Below, one piece after another: positions 36,537-45,011 of a stretch of DNA of 64,000 bases. This stretch comes from Shimia ponticola (lineage in GTDB: Bacteria; Pseudomonadota; Alphaproteobacteria; Rhodobacterales; Rhodobacteraceae). Numbering within the stretch: position 1 is the first letter of the stretch; every line of letters starts with the position of its first letter. The stretch lies in the NCBI RefSeq assembly GCF_007995215.1, contig NZ_VCDK01000001.1:1-64000 (forward strand), given 5' to 3'. Below the pieces are notes generated by a model. That model searched no databases, was not told the DNA's origin, and saw nothing but the letters and a program-made list of their open reading frames with translations. Position numbers and translations under genes: made by a program.

Positions 36537-37689
36537 CGAAAGTTTGCTGCTCTCGGCGCGCCGCAAAGCTGGGAGCAGTATTCAGGGGACGTTCGTAGAG
36601 TTCCAACAGCGCGTTGTGTGCATCACGGATGGGCGTGATGTGGACACCGTCATCGATGAAAGCTTGCCACCAATCATACTCATGGACCAGCAACGTAGGC
36701 AGTCCAGCTGCCAAGGTCTCCATGGCTGAGAAACCATAGGATTCCAGTTTCGCGGGATGGAACGCTATTCGCGCAGAGCCAATGAAATCGGCCTTTTCCT
36801 GGCCTGTGATCTCAGACTGGATTTCGTAGTCTGTGATGCCATGACTTTTGAATGTCTTGTGGAACTTTTCGACACCTTTCTTCCGCGTAAGGACTTTGGC
36901 CGGTAGCCCTGCTTGCGCGACCTTCTTAGCGAAGACCGCTGGTTGCTTGCGTGGTTCATGTCTGCCGATGAACAGAACACCGTGTCGTTTTCCCGCATAT
37001 GGCTGCAGAAGCTGTGGGTCTGGGATTGGCATCGGCAGAACAACGGGCGGAGCGGAGAGCTCCAAGTGTTTCATACGCTCAATGTTGTAGTCGCTTTGGG
37101 TGGCTGTGGTGATCCCAGATGTTCCAACGATCCTTAACAGCATTTCCATATAGCTTGGCCCGAATTTGCTGCTCTTCGGGATTGGGTTCAGCACCAGGTT
37201 TTCGTGGTGGGTATAAAAGGTGGTCGGGATTTTTTCATGCAAGCCCATTTCCAGCACGGCTAATGCCGCTTCAGGAGTGTTTATTAGCAGATGTGTGGGA
37301 AGCTCAGACGCCAACGCTTTAGACAACGCGGCGCAGAAATTCTGGACGCGGAACGGGTTTGGTATTTCCTGGGCATAGATGCTCGTGTCTGGGTTATGGC
37401 CCGTGTGGCTGACTGGTGCGCTCGGCATGATGAAACCGCCATTTGCAATGGCGGTTTCGGTCATCGTTTTCGCTGAGGCGAATGGCTCGTTGTCCATGAT
37501 CACAGTGACCCGCCAACCAAACTGGTTCGCCATCCGCCGGAAGCCTCGAAAAAAAGACCCAATCCCGCCAGTTGGAACGAAGTGCTGGTTAGAGATGAGA
37601 AAGTAGATGTGATGCTGTACCATGTAGATACGGTAGCGGCGCATTTGCTGGCCGAAACACTGTTCGTTTGGCGGCACGGCATCCTTCAC
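36493..37689 (-). CDS. GT4-family glycosyltransferase
   Basis: A 398-aa GT-B enzyme. The N-terminal GGIGSFFRGFRRM (donor loop) is followed by VLFIGRHEPRKQPAVFAKKV, HPAKLESYGFSAMETLAAGLPTLLV (E-x7-E) and the closing FATWEEYLN. ATGs at 37,641 and 37,623 are alternative starts. The reading FATWEEYLNSDQHPG is typical of family C-termini, so the 44-bp convergent overlap with the 585-aa gene is real. It may add a second sugar in the same pathway. Palindrome copy 4 lies 42 bp upstream. Confidence 0.85.
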   Translation of the reverse strand: MKDAVPPNEQCFGQQMRRYRIYMVQHHIYFLISNQHFVPTGGIGSFFRGFRRMANQFGWRVTVIMDNEPFASAKTMTETAIANGGFIMPSAPVSHTGHNPDTSIYAQEIPNPFRVQNFCAALSKALASELPTHLLINTPEAALAVLEMGLHEKIPTTFYTHHENLVLNPIPKSSKFGPSYMEMLLRIVGTSGITTATQSDYNIERMKHLELSAPPVVLPMPIPDPQLLQPYAGKRHGVLFIGRHEPRKQPAVFAKKVAQAGLPAKVLTRKKGVEKFHKTFKSHGITDYEIQSEITGQEKADFIGSARIAFHPAKLESYGFSAMETLAAGLPTLLVHEYDWWQAFIDDGVHITPIRDAHNALLELYERPLNTAPSFAARREQQTFATWEEYLNSDQHPG

Positions 37690-37729
37690 CGCGTCCCTGG
37701 TTTTTGAGGCCCCAAGGCTCCAGAACAGG

Positions 37730-37754
37730 GAAAACTTGATTAAATCAAGTTTTC
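37730..37754. repeat. Island palindrome copy 4 (longest)
   Basis: 12+1+12 palindrome around centre A: the shared core plus A/T pairs and an outer G/C pair. It overlaps the stop codon of the short recombinase gene (stop at 37,753) and lies 42 bp upstream of the glycosyltransferase start. Confidence 0.85.
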
Positions 37755-38322
37755 ATAGGACCTCCACCGCGCTGCGTTTTTGCTCATCCGAAACATCGAT
37801 GTAGCGTTGCGTGGTGGTCAGCTGTTTGTGTCCAGCAAGTTCCATGATCACCTTTGGTGAAATCCCAGCATGGGCCATGCGGGTTATGAACCAGCGCCGC
37901 CCACTATGTGAGGACGCATCTTCGATCCCAGCGGCATCAAACACACGGGCAAAGGCCTGGACCATGCTGTTGGGTGTGAAGTGTCCACCCTTCTGGGACT
38001 CGATCACAGGCCGATCAGGTGCCCTCCAGCGATCCAGCTGCGCCCAGTAGGTGGAAAGCTCCTTCTGCAGCTTAGCGTTCAGATGCACCTGCCGTGCTTC
38101 CTTTGCTTTGGTGTTCTCAGCTTTGAGGTAAAACATCGCTTTTGGCTTGAGGTCGCGATCCAGCACATCTGCCCATTTGAGCGAGGCGATCTCGCCCACG
38201 CGCATGCCAGCGTAGTGGGACAGCATGAGCATCAACCTGTTGCGCTTGCCGTTCTGCATGCTTGCGCAGATGGCCATCACGCGCTTCAGTTCCTCAGAAG
38301 ATAACACTTTTGCCTGTTTCAT
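37753..38322 (-). CDS. Short tyrosine recombinase (catalytic domain only)
   Basis: A 189-aa protein with all catalytic residues: R41 (YAGMRVGEI), K near 72, H139-x2-R142 (SSHSGRRW), H165 (LAGHKQL) and Y174. It has no N-terminal core-binding domain, like FimB/FimE-type or integron-less cassettes. Its stop lies inside palindrome copy 4. Upstream are four AACATAAC-type repeats (38,344-38,544). Confidence 0.88.
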   Translation of the reverse strand: MKQAKVLSSEELKRVMAICASMQNGKRNRLMLMLSHYAGMRVGEIASLKWADVLDRDLKPKAMFYLKAENTKAKEARQVHLNAKLQKELSTYWAQLDRWRAPDRPVIESQKGGHFTPNSMVQAFARVFDAAGIEDASSHSGRRWFITRMAHAGISPKVIMELAGHKQLTTTQRYIDVSDEQKRSAVEVL

Positions 38323-38343
38323 CTGTTATCACCAAATGATTGA

Positions 38344-38544
38344 AACATAACGTTTTCCCGTCTGTGCAGGATTTTGTTATGTTGCCATCTGATGAGCAGA
38401 GCGACCGTTTTCTGACACTCAGTGATTTCAGCTACTTAGGACAGAATAGCAGGAAAATTATGTTTTGTTACGTTCCTCGGTGGGCAAGCGAAATCGCACT
38501 GAGCGTTATCCCGTCCGTTCAGTCGGGCTGGATCAGAACATAAC
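38344..38544. repeat. AACATAAC-type repeats upstream of the short recombinase
   Basis: AACATAAC at 38344-38351 and 38537-38544, its complement GTTATGTT at 38376-38383, and a variant GTTACGTT near 38467-38474. They could be recombinase or regulator sites. The surrounding 38,323-38,854 region holds no gene I can support. Confidence 0.5.
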
Positions 38545-38854
38545 AAACTGGCTTGAAGGTTCTATTCTCCGATCACTTCTCACCCCAGCGGGAACATCGG
38601 ACGTTGTATCAAGACGCTGCGAATTCACCTAATGAGCGCACGCCGACCGTCATATGATAAATGACGAACGGCAGCTTTCTTGGCGATCTCGCAAACTCGC
38701 CTCGGTGCCCAATTTGCAATAAAATTGCCAAAGGAAACAGTTCTGCGGGTGCCACCAATCATATCCCCCGACACACTAGGTTAACAACGTCGCGTCTTGC
38801 AAACGATCTGCGTTAAGTAAGCCAGTGCAAACCAGCACCGACCCAGACTGCCGG

Positions 38855-39463
38855 TCATTCTTCTTTGTTACGATCGCACGTTGCAAGGAATGCTTGGACT
38901 ACTTTACAGCACTCTGACGTGACACTTGAGAACGATCCTTCACCGTTGACAACAGGGTACTCTTCTAATTCAGCGAGTTTGAGATAACTCTGGCGCGCCA
39001 ACGCAAGAAAAGTCTCTGAATTTGGAGTAGGCTTTCCACAAGCCAAAGCTCGATCAATGGACGTTCTAGGAGATATATCGACGATGATTGTTAGCCCAGG
39101 ACTAGGAATCCCTTCGTCAAGAGACGCAAGCCAACTCGCTGAACAGCCGTCAAGTTCTCGGTAAACCAAATTTGTAAGGGAGTACCTATCAACGATTACA
39201 TGGATTCCCGAGGCGAGGCTTGGAAGGATTGTTTGACTCACCAACATACGTCTGTCCGTTGCAAAAGCCAGAGCCTTGAATTCGGGTTCCATTGCTACAC
39301 CCTCGCGAAATAGTCGATCCAACGTATGTCCGACTGGGGTGCAAAGCTCTTTAGCGCAGGTAATCGGTGTACCACCCTTGTTCAACGTGCGCTTTAGGAC
39401 CTCGCATAAGCTTGTTTTTCCGGCATTACTAAGCCCTTCAAGCGCGATGAGCTCACCTTTCAA
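38855..39463 (-). CDS. dTMP-kinase-like P-loop kinase
   Basis: A 202-aa P-loop protein. Walker A is EGLSNAGKTSLCEVL, close to thymidylate kinase (GxxGAGKS/T). The DRYSLTNLVYRE string matches the DRYxxSxxAYQ motif of dTMP kinases. The C-terminal LID (PRTSIDRALACGKP) is short. It probably phosphorylates a nucleoside monophosphate or analogue. It overlaps the HAD gene by 4 bp (ATGA). Confidence 0.8.
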   Translation of the reverse strand: MKGELIALEGLSNAGKTSLCEVLKRTLNKGGTPITCAKELCTPVGHTLDRLFREGVAMEPEFKALAFATDRRMLVSQTILPSLASGIHVIVDRYSLTNLVYRELDGCSASWLASLDEGIPSPGLTIIVDISPRTSIDRALACGKPTPNSETFLALARQSYLKLAELEEYPVVNGEGSFSSVTSECCKVVQAFLATCDRNKEE

Positions 39464-40164
39464 GACGTGAACACCGTTTTAAGCTTCTCAGAAACCGAAA
39501 GGATAGATTGAATTTCTTCCGGCTCACTCTCCAAATTAAATTCATTGACTAGAATTGACTTCATTCCAAACATTTGAGCGCCTTCGATATCTCGAGCGCG
39601 ATCATTTCCAACCATAACGCAGCAATTCAAGGGAATCTTGAGCTTGTCAGAAATATCCTTAAACATGGCAAAAGCCGGTTTGCTCTGACCTACATCCTCA
39701 GAAACGGTCACAGCATCAATGAGTTTGAGCACCCCAAGTTTTTCCAGCAACAAGTATTGCTCCAAAGTAGTTCCATCCGTCAATACGCCGATTGCCCAGC
39801 CTTCTGCTGAGATCTCCTCTAACATTTCTACCAGCCGATGATCCCGCTGGATTGCTCCAAGGACGAAACTACGATGGATTGCCAAATAGGAGTTTGCTAG
39901 AAACTCAGGCTTTGCAAGCTTATGAGTTTCAAAGATTCCTCTCACCATCTCAAGGTTTGAGAACAAGTGGTTCACGTTGTGACCTGTCAACTCTTGATCC
40001 CGAACAAGGTACTCTTTGTGCAAAGGCGCAGAATCTGCTACGAACCCGTCTGTCTGCAGCTTGTTCATCGCAAATTCGACGGCCTCGTACCTCAACCCAC
40101 GCTCTCTGAGCATAGTATCACCGATGTCAAAAATTACCGCCCTCGCATTAAAAGGTGATGACAT
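39460..40164 (-). CDS. HAD-family hydrolase
   Basis: A 234-aa HAD phosphatase. Motif I is FDIGDTM with D13 as nucleophile, motif II VLTDGTT, Lys in GQSKPAF and motif IV MVGNDRARDIEGA. A helical cap sits between I and II. It could be a 5'-nucleotidase or phosphoglycolate-type phosphatase. It ends in ATGA overlap with the kinase gene and lies 3 bp after the 479-aa gene. Confidence 0.87.
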   Translation of the reverse strand: MSSPFNARAVIFDIGDTMLRERGLRYEAVEFAMNKLQTDGFVADSAPLHKEYLVRDQELTGHNVNHLFSNLEMVRGIFETHKLAKPEFLANSYLAIHRSFVLGAIQRDHRLVEMLEEISAEGWAIGVLTDGTTLEQYLLLEKLGVLKLIDAVTVSEDVGQSKPAFAMFKDISDKLKIPLNCCVMVGNDRARDIEGAQMFGMKSILVNEFNLESEPEEIQSILSVSEKLKTVFTS

Positions 40165-40167
40165 CGG

Positions 40168-41583
40168 TTAGCTTCCCAGCAGTTGGATTATCGAAAGTGC
40201 TGAGGCTATGATGGCCGCAAAGATAGTGAGCCACATCATTTTGATTTGCAGCCTCATGTTCTGACCATGATACGCTCGCTCTGAGACTGCATCAATTGTT
40301 GACGAGAGCTTATTCTGTTCTGCCTTAAGTGCATCGGCAAGGAGATCAATCTGGAACGTCTCCTCGAGTTTTCTAATTAGTTTGTATGTGTGCTCAGTGT
40401 TTGCATAGTATGCAAGGTCAGAAGGAAACTGTAGCCGATTAAGCCGGAGGGACTCCTCAGCAAGCAACGTTCGAAGTTCTTGTGATGCAGCAAGATCCCA
40501 ATCGCCCGATTTTCTCCTTTTTCGAGCGTTTGAATAGGGCAGATCGACAGCAAGTTGCTTGAGTGACGATATTTGCTGCCGATAGGTCGCCTTCGTCGCC
40601 AAAAGCTGCTCAATAAGCAATGGCACAACCATATTGAGATGCGCGGCCTCTGGTTTCTCTCGCTCAGGATAATAGCGCACAAACCGCTCTTGAAATATTA
40701 GCCAGAGCTCGTTCTCGCGGTTGCTGATGTCGTTCGAGAAAAAGCTATCCAAAAACTTGCGTGAAAAGCTTTCCCTTGTATAAACGTGTGACATTCTGGA
40801 GAAACCAGCGACTTCCCGTAGTAAATCAACTTCGTCGTTCACGAGCCATTGCTCAATATTTATTTCAGAATCGTGAGTATCGTTTATGTCGACATCAAGA
40901 TATTCAAACTGCTCCCGAACGCTTATTGATCGCGGTCCATCAAATTCAATTTTAGCGTCCTCGAACACCGTATTCCAATGATAAACAAACCGCTCTAGGC
41001 ACTTGCTTAGCGCAATCTGTATTTTTTCCCTCTGGATTCGAAGTGCCACGATGATTTCATCGACGGAATTTGGACTAGATAGTGCACCCGTTTTTGCCTT
41101 GCAGGTAAGGGTCAGTGCGCCATTAGTGTGAACCTTTACATCCACCTTGCTCGCGACCATTAGATCCTCGGTATGCTCATCGTTTTGCAGTACCGTCGCG
41201 ATGGCAGCAGCTTCGGTTTCGAAAAATGAGCGGTCAACAGGGTGCTTTTCCCTACCAAGCTCAGTTGGATACTCCAAATACTGGCGATTGAAACACGTAA
41301 AATCCTTGGGCGGACGCCGTGCGCTAACCTCGACGAGGGTTCGCACGACCCCCCCTGCAGCAATAAGTCTACGAACGGCTGAACGGTCGATTGCCAGCTC
41401 CGTCAAGGTTGTAGCGAACACTACAACCTGCTCTTCGACCGAAAACCGTAAACTCCCACGAGCAACAGGGAGCGGCGAGTTTTTCGGGCTATGTCTGACA
41501 GCGAGTTCTTGGTTCGCTTCGCTTCCTACGTCGTGCTCTGGTTGGGTGCCATTCTCAGTCATCTCGTTGGTTGATATAGTCAT
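40168..41583 (-). CDS. Hypothetical protein with C-terminal membrane anchor
   Basis: A 471-aa protein from ATG 41583 (MTISTNEMTENG). A helical body with long amphipathic segments (EQNKLSSTIDAVSERAYHGQNMRLQIKMMW) leads to one C-terminal transmembrane helix (WLTIFAAIIASALSIIQLLG). The helix-plus-helix end recalls CorA-like tails but without the GMN motif or second helix. No family recognised. First gene of the minus-strand operon with HAD and kinase; divergent to the beta-helix gene. Confidence 0.65.
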   Translation of the reverse strand: MTISTNEMTENGTQPEHDVGSEANQELAVRHSPKNSPLPVARGSLRFSVEEQVVVFATTLTELAIDRSAVRRLIAAGGVVRTLVEVSARRPPKDFTCFNRQYLEYPTELGREKHPVDRSFFETEAAAIATVLQNDEHTEDLMVASKVDVKVHTNGALTLTCKAKTGALSSPNSVDEIIVALRIQREKIQIALSKCLERFVYHWNTVFEDAKIEFDGPRSISVREQFEYLDVDINDTHDSEINIEQWLVNDEVDLLREVAGFSRMSHVYTRESFSRKFLDSFFSNDISNRENELWLIFQERFVRYYPEREKPEAAHLNMVVPLLIEQLLATKATYRQQISSLKQLAVDLPYSNARKRRKSGDWDLAASQELRTLLAEESLRLNRLQFPSDLAYYANTEHTYKLIRKLEETFQIDLLADALKAEQNKLSSTIDAVSERAYHGQNMRLQIKMMWLTIFAAIIASALSIIQLLGS

Positions 41584-41639
41584 TCCACCTGCTAACACCA
41601 AGGTCACGCCGACTGACGCCTCGTCATAAGGAAACTACC

Positions 41640-42395
41640 ATGGGTATGAACCCAGAGCTACAATTCAATGAATGGCGACGATTGCATACAGAGCAGACGT
41701 TGGCTGCTGGTGCTGGTGATTCGACCAAACCTTCGAACTGGGACGATCTCTTTTCGATCCACGATGCTCTTTCCACTATTCCGAACTACATCAGCCCCGA
41801 GGCGGCTATCGCTAAGTCAGCTGTGATAGTTGGACCGGTGGTGGTCCTAGCTGGAACGCGGATTATGCATGGCGCATTCGTGGAAGGTCCGTCCTTCATT
41901 GGTAGTAATTGCTTTGTAGGTAACAATGCCATGGTGCGGGCTGGCAGTTACTTGTCCGACTCCACGCTTGTCGGTAACAGCTCCTATGTGAATTCTGCGC
42001 TGCTCCTTCAGAACTCAGGGGTTTTCCACTTTAGTGGGCTCTCGAGGAGTATTCTTGGCTTAGGGTCAAGACTTGGCTCACACGTGGTAACGGAAACCAC
42101 AAGAGTCGACTACAGTGCACCAAGAGACGATCTAAAGTCGCCTTTCGCGAGTGGACAAAAACTCGGAGCTTTGATCGGCCATAACACTTGCCTTAGCTCG
42201 TTTGTTTCGGTTGCTGCAGGGGTAGAAATAGGTTCACGTTGCCTGATTGGTCCACACACACATGTAGATGAAAATGTACCTAGCGGAAAGTATCTCTACT
42301 CGGACACAAAGAACACGATGGTTGACAACATTAAAGAGACCGCAATTTTTGAAATGCCAGCAGCAACAGTGGAAAGAAACGATTATAAAGAATGA
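41640..42395 (+). CDS. Left-handed beta-helix (hexapeptide-repeat) protein
   Basis: A 251-aa protein with hexapeptide repeats from about residue 50: ISPEAAIAKSAVIVGPVVVLAGTRIMHGAFVEGPSFIGSNCFVGNNAMVRAG, then GHNTCLSSFVSVAAGVEIGSRCLIGPHTHVDENV. This resembles the C-terminal domain of GlmU-type sugar-phosphate nucleotidyltransferases, but the nucleotidyltransferase N-domain is absent. Possible acyltransferase or binding protein. It overlaps the HIT/GalT-like gene by 4 bp (ATGA). Confidence 0.8.
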   Translation: MGMNPELQFNEWRRLHTEQTLAAGAGDSTKPSNWDDLFSIHDALSTIPNYISPEAAIAKSAVIVGPVVVLAGTRIMHGAFVEGPSFIGSNCFVGNNAMVRAGSYLSDSTLVGNSSYVNSALLLQNSGVFHFSGLSRSILGLGSRLGSHVVTETTRVDYSAPRDDLKSPFASGQKLGALIGHNTCLSSFVSVAAGVEIGSRCLIGPHTHVDENVPSGKYLYSDTKNTMVDNIKETAIFEMPAATVERNDYKE

Positions 42396-43348
42396 AAAAT
42401 CCTACAGTTAGAAATCGACGCTTTGAGTTCCAGCGCGGTGAACTGTTGACCATTTCAGATCTTGGCCAAACAGGGTCCGACTTCACTCAGAAAAAACCTA
42501 ATGCCAGGAGTTTTTGGCGTAGCCACATTGCGAAGTGGCGTTCGTTGGTGGACGACCCGGTTGACGATCCAAAGTGCTTGTTTTGCAGTTTTTCGCTAGA
42601 TAAAATCAATCAGCAGTACGGTAGCCTCAACGGCAACAGGGAGTTTGTCACAAGCCTAGATGAGCACTGCAACTTTTGGAGAAACGGGCTTTGGGTGGTC
42701 GCCAAGCCTAATGGCTGGCACCTCATTAACGAATTGATCGGACCCATAAATCACCTTACCAGAATCGAAGATTTTGACAGCTTCGGCGATGTTTTCGAAA
42801 TTGCTGCAGGTCGTTGGCGCGCCCATCAAATCGGACTTGATAGTTCTGCTAGCATCAACAAAAGATCAATTTATCATGGTTTAGTGGTTAACAGGAAGGC
42901 TGGCCAATCGATTGAGCATCTTCACTTTCATTGCTACACGAGCCAACATCCGGAACGATTTCTCGACTTGTTCTGTGATCAGAACCAATTGAAAAACTTT
43001 GATTTTGGATTTCCCGGATCAGCATTTGTTTCAAGTGACGACTTTCCTCATCTAGGATTTAGCATTCCCATCGATGATCTTTTTCTTTCAGAATCCGAAA
43101 GTATTGAAATCGTTGCGTCGCTAACCAATTTATTATTCGCCTGCTATTCGCAATTGTTTAGTAGCGTGCCACCCGGTAGTTTTGGATTCTTCTTCAGGCC
43201 GAAAGCAAGTCAACACAAGCTTGTATTGATTTATTGTCCTCTTCAGTGGCATGGAACTATACAGTCGTTTCAGGGGTCAAAATTCTTTCAATTTGATCAT
43301 GCGTCTATAAAGGACGAGTTTGGAGCGGCGCTTTTGCACCGCCTGTAG
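42392..43348 (+). CDS. HIT/GalT-superfamily nucleotidyltransferase-like protein
   Basis: A 318-aa protein. The histidine triad reads SIEH176-LH178-FH180-CY (HxHxH), preceded by C62-x2-C65 (KCLFCSF), the zinc pair of GalT-type enzymes. Family members transfer or hydrolyse nucleotidyl groups through a His-NMP intermediate. Likely acts with the beta-helix protein on a sugar or nucleotide; the substrate is unknown. Last gene of the island; 43,349-43,629 holds nothing I can support. Confidence 0.75.
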   Translation: MKNPTVRNRRFEFQRGELLTISDLGQTGSDFTQKKPNARSFWRSHIAKWRSLVDDPVDDPKCLFCSFSLDKINQQYGSLNGNREFVTSLDEHCNFWRNGLWVVAKPNGWHLINELIGPINHLTRIEDFDSFGDVFEIAAGRWRAHQIGLDSSASINKRSIYHGLVVNRKAGQSIEHLHFHCYTSQHPERFLDLFCDQNQLKNFDFGFPGSAFVSSDDFPHLGFSIPIDDLFLSESESIEIVASLTNLLFACYSQLFSSVPPGSFGFFFRPKASQHKLVLIYCPLQWHGTIQSFQGSKFFQFDHASIKDEFGAALLHRL

Positions 43349-43629
43349 TATCCTGAAAAGTTGTCCACCAATGTAAGTTGTCAATCTATGCAGCTGATTG
43401 TTGCAGTGCGGGGCATCGTGTATGTCGCATAGAACATCAATGGATCATGGGGTGCACTTGGTCTGCGTCAACGGAAACACTGTGATCTAACCAAGTCGGT
43501 GAGCTATCTTGGCAGAAGAACTCCAAGTTGCCTTCCTCAGGATATCTCCGAGTTATAGTTCTGCGGGACGTTTCACTTTGATGGCCATTGAAACTTTCAA
43601 TGACGCAGTCTGCGTGCCCATGCTCAAAT

Positions 43630-43651
43630 CTAGCACAACGCTAGCACAGTT
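43630..43651 (+). repeat. CTAGCACAG repeats inside the right island end
   Basis: CTAGCACAACG at 43630 and CTAGCACAGTT at 43641, the same motif and orientation as at 16,114-16,192. They lie 47-68 bp before attR. Confidence 0.75.
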
Positions 43652-43697
43652 CGTTTTCAGTCCATCAATATCAACGGGTTAACCCGCCGTGACGCGC

Positions 43698-43743
43698 ATT
43701 GAAAATCCTCGTGTCGGTGGTTCGATTCCGCCCCCGGGCACCA
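43698..43743 (+). repeat. attR: 46-bp tRNA-Phe 3' fragment
   Basis: Exact copy of 15,983-16,028. The bases before it (CCGCCGTGACGCGC) do not continue the tRNA, so this is a partial tRNA fragment, not a second gene. Confidence 0.92.
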
Positions 43744-43898
43744 CTTAAACATCCGAAGATAAGCAACTACATGTGATAAAGCCCAATAAAACAGGGCTTT
43801 CGCGCTTCCGGTCGTCCGATGGGGTTTCCTCCCGTCCAGCACTATGCCGCCGCTTTGGGGGCATGATTGGGGGCATGGTTGGAATAGTTGGTTTTAGG

Positions 43899-45011
43899 AT
43901 GCCCCCAATGCCGTTGAACGATACGAAGCTTCGGAATCTCAAACGCAAGGAAAAGACCTATAAGGTCAGCGACTCTGGTGGGCTGTACATCGAAATTACA
44001 AAGGCGGGATCGCTACTATGGCGCTTGAAGTATCGGTTTGAAGGGCGTGAAAAGCGGTTGTCCTTCGGGGCGTATCCAGCCGTTTCACTGGCCGATGCAA
44101 GGAACGCACGCGAAAGCGCCAAAGCTATGCTCGCCAAGGGGATTGACCCGAGCGCGGCAAAACAAGCGGAAAAACAAGCCCGTCGCGCCATTTCAGAACA
44201 TACCTTTGAAAAGATTGCGGATGATTTTTTGGAAAAGGGGCGGCAGGAAGGCCGAGCCAAGGCTACGCAAACAAAAAACGCATGGCTGCTGGACATGGCC
44301 AAGGCGGATTTTGGCAAGATGGCCATCACGGACATTAAGTCGCCGATGATCTTGGATTGTCTGCGAAAGGTAGAAGCGAAGGGCAACTACGAAACTGCTC
44401 AACGCTTGCGCGCAAAGATTAGCGCGGTGTTTAGGTTTGCTGTTGCGAGCGGCGTGGCAGAGTTCGATCCGGCGCATCCCTTGCGCGATGCGCTAATCCG
44501 GCCCAAACCAAAATCTCGTGCGGCTATCACTGAAAAGAACGCGCTGGGCGCGTTGCTGCGCGCTGTTGACGGTTTCGAAGGGCAGGTGACGACGCGCATT
44601 GCTTTGCAGTTGCAAGCTTTGCTTGCTCAACGCCCCGGTGAGTTGCGCCATGCGGAATGGACTGAGATTGATTTCGCAAATGCCGTTTGGACAATTTCAG
44701 CGGATCGAATGAAGATGCGCCGCCCTCATAGCGTTCCGCTGGCAAAGCAGGCTTTTGAGTTGCTGGATGATCTGCGCCGGATCAATGGGAACGGGCGATA
44801 TCTGTTCCCGAGTTGAGATCATTCCACCGGCCTATGAGCTAGAATACCCTGAACGCCGCGCTGGACCGATTGGGGTACTCCAGCGGTGAAATGACAGCAC
44901 TTGGCTTCCGGGCGACGTTTTCAACACTGGCAAACGAAAGCAACTTATGGCACCCGGACGCCATTGAGCGTGCATTGGCCCATGTCGAAAGCAATCAAGT
45001 CCGGCGCGCCC
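43899..45011 (+). pseudogene. P4-type integrase, broken and truncated
   Basis: DUF4102/P4-like integrase: MPPMPLNDTKLRNLKRKEKTYKVSDSGGLYIEI to NGNGRYLFPS, ending at a premature TGA (44,814-44,816). A one-base loss there shifts the frame; in the other frame LRSFHRPMS is followed by TAG (44,840-44,842, where Glu is usual), then NTLNAALDRLGYSSGEMTALGFRATFSTLANES...HVESNQVRRA. The conserved box II His is also replaced (ALGFRA for AHGFRA). After VRRA (about 45,011) it changes to a different integrase. It sits next to attR, where an integrase of a second tRNA-Phe element would lie. Confidence 0.85.

Larger units (their letters stand above)
15983..43743. mobile_element. Genomic island integrated in tRNA-Phe (about 27.8 kb)
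   Basis: The island is bounded by an exact 46-bp direct repeat of the tRNA-Phe 3' half. It has island-type cargo: DUF3768, tyrosine recombinases, an ABC-3C conflict system, a DpdA-like module and a nucleotide-type cassette. Its parts differ in base use; the blocks at about 25.6-29.1 kb and 38.6-43.4 kb look clearly more AT-rich by eye than the flanks. No conjugation or phage structural genes are seen, so it may depend on a helper element. Confidence 0.9.

Noticed and set aside
38340-38543. 67-codon plus-strand frame upstream of the short recombinase
   Set aside because: It lies across the AACATAAC repeats and looks non-coding.
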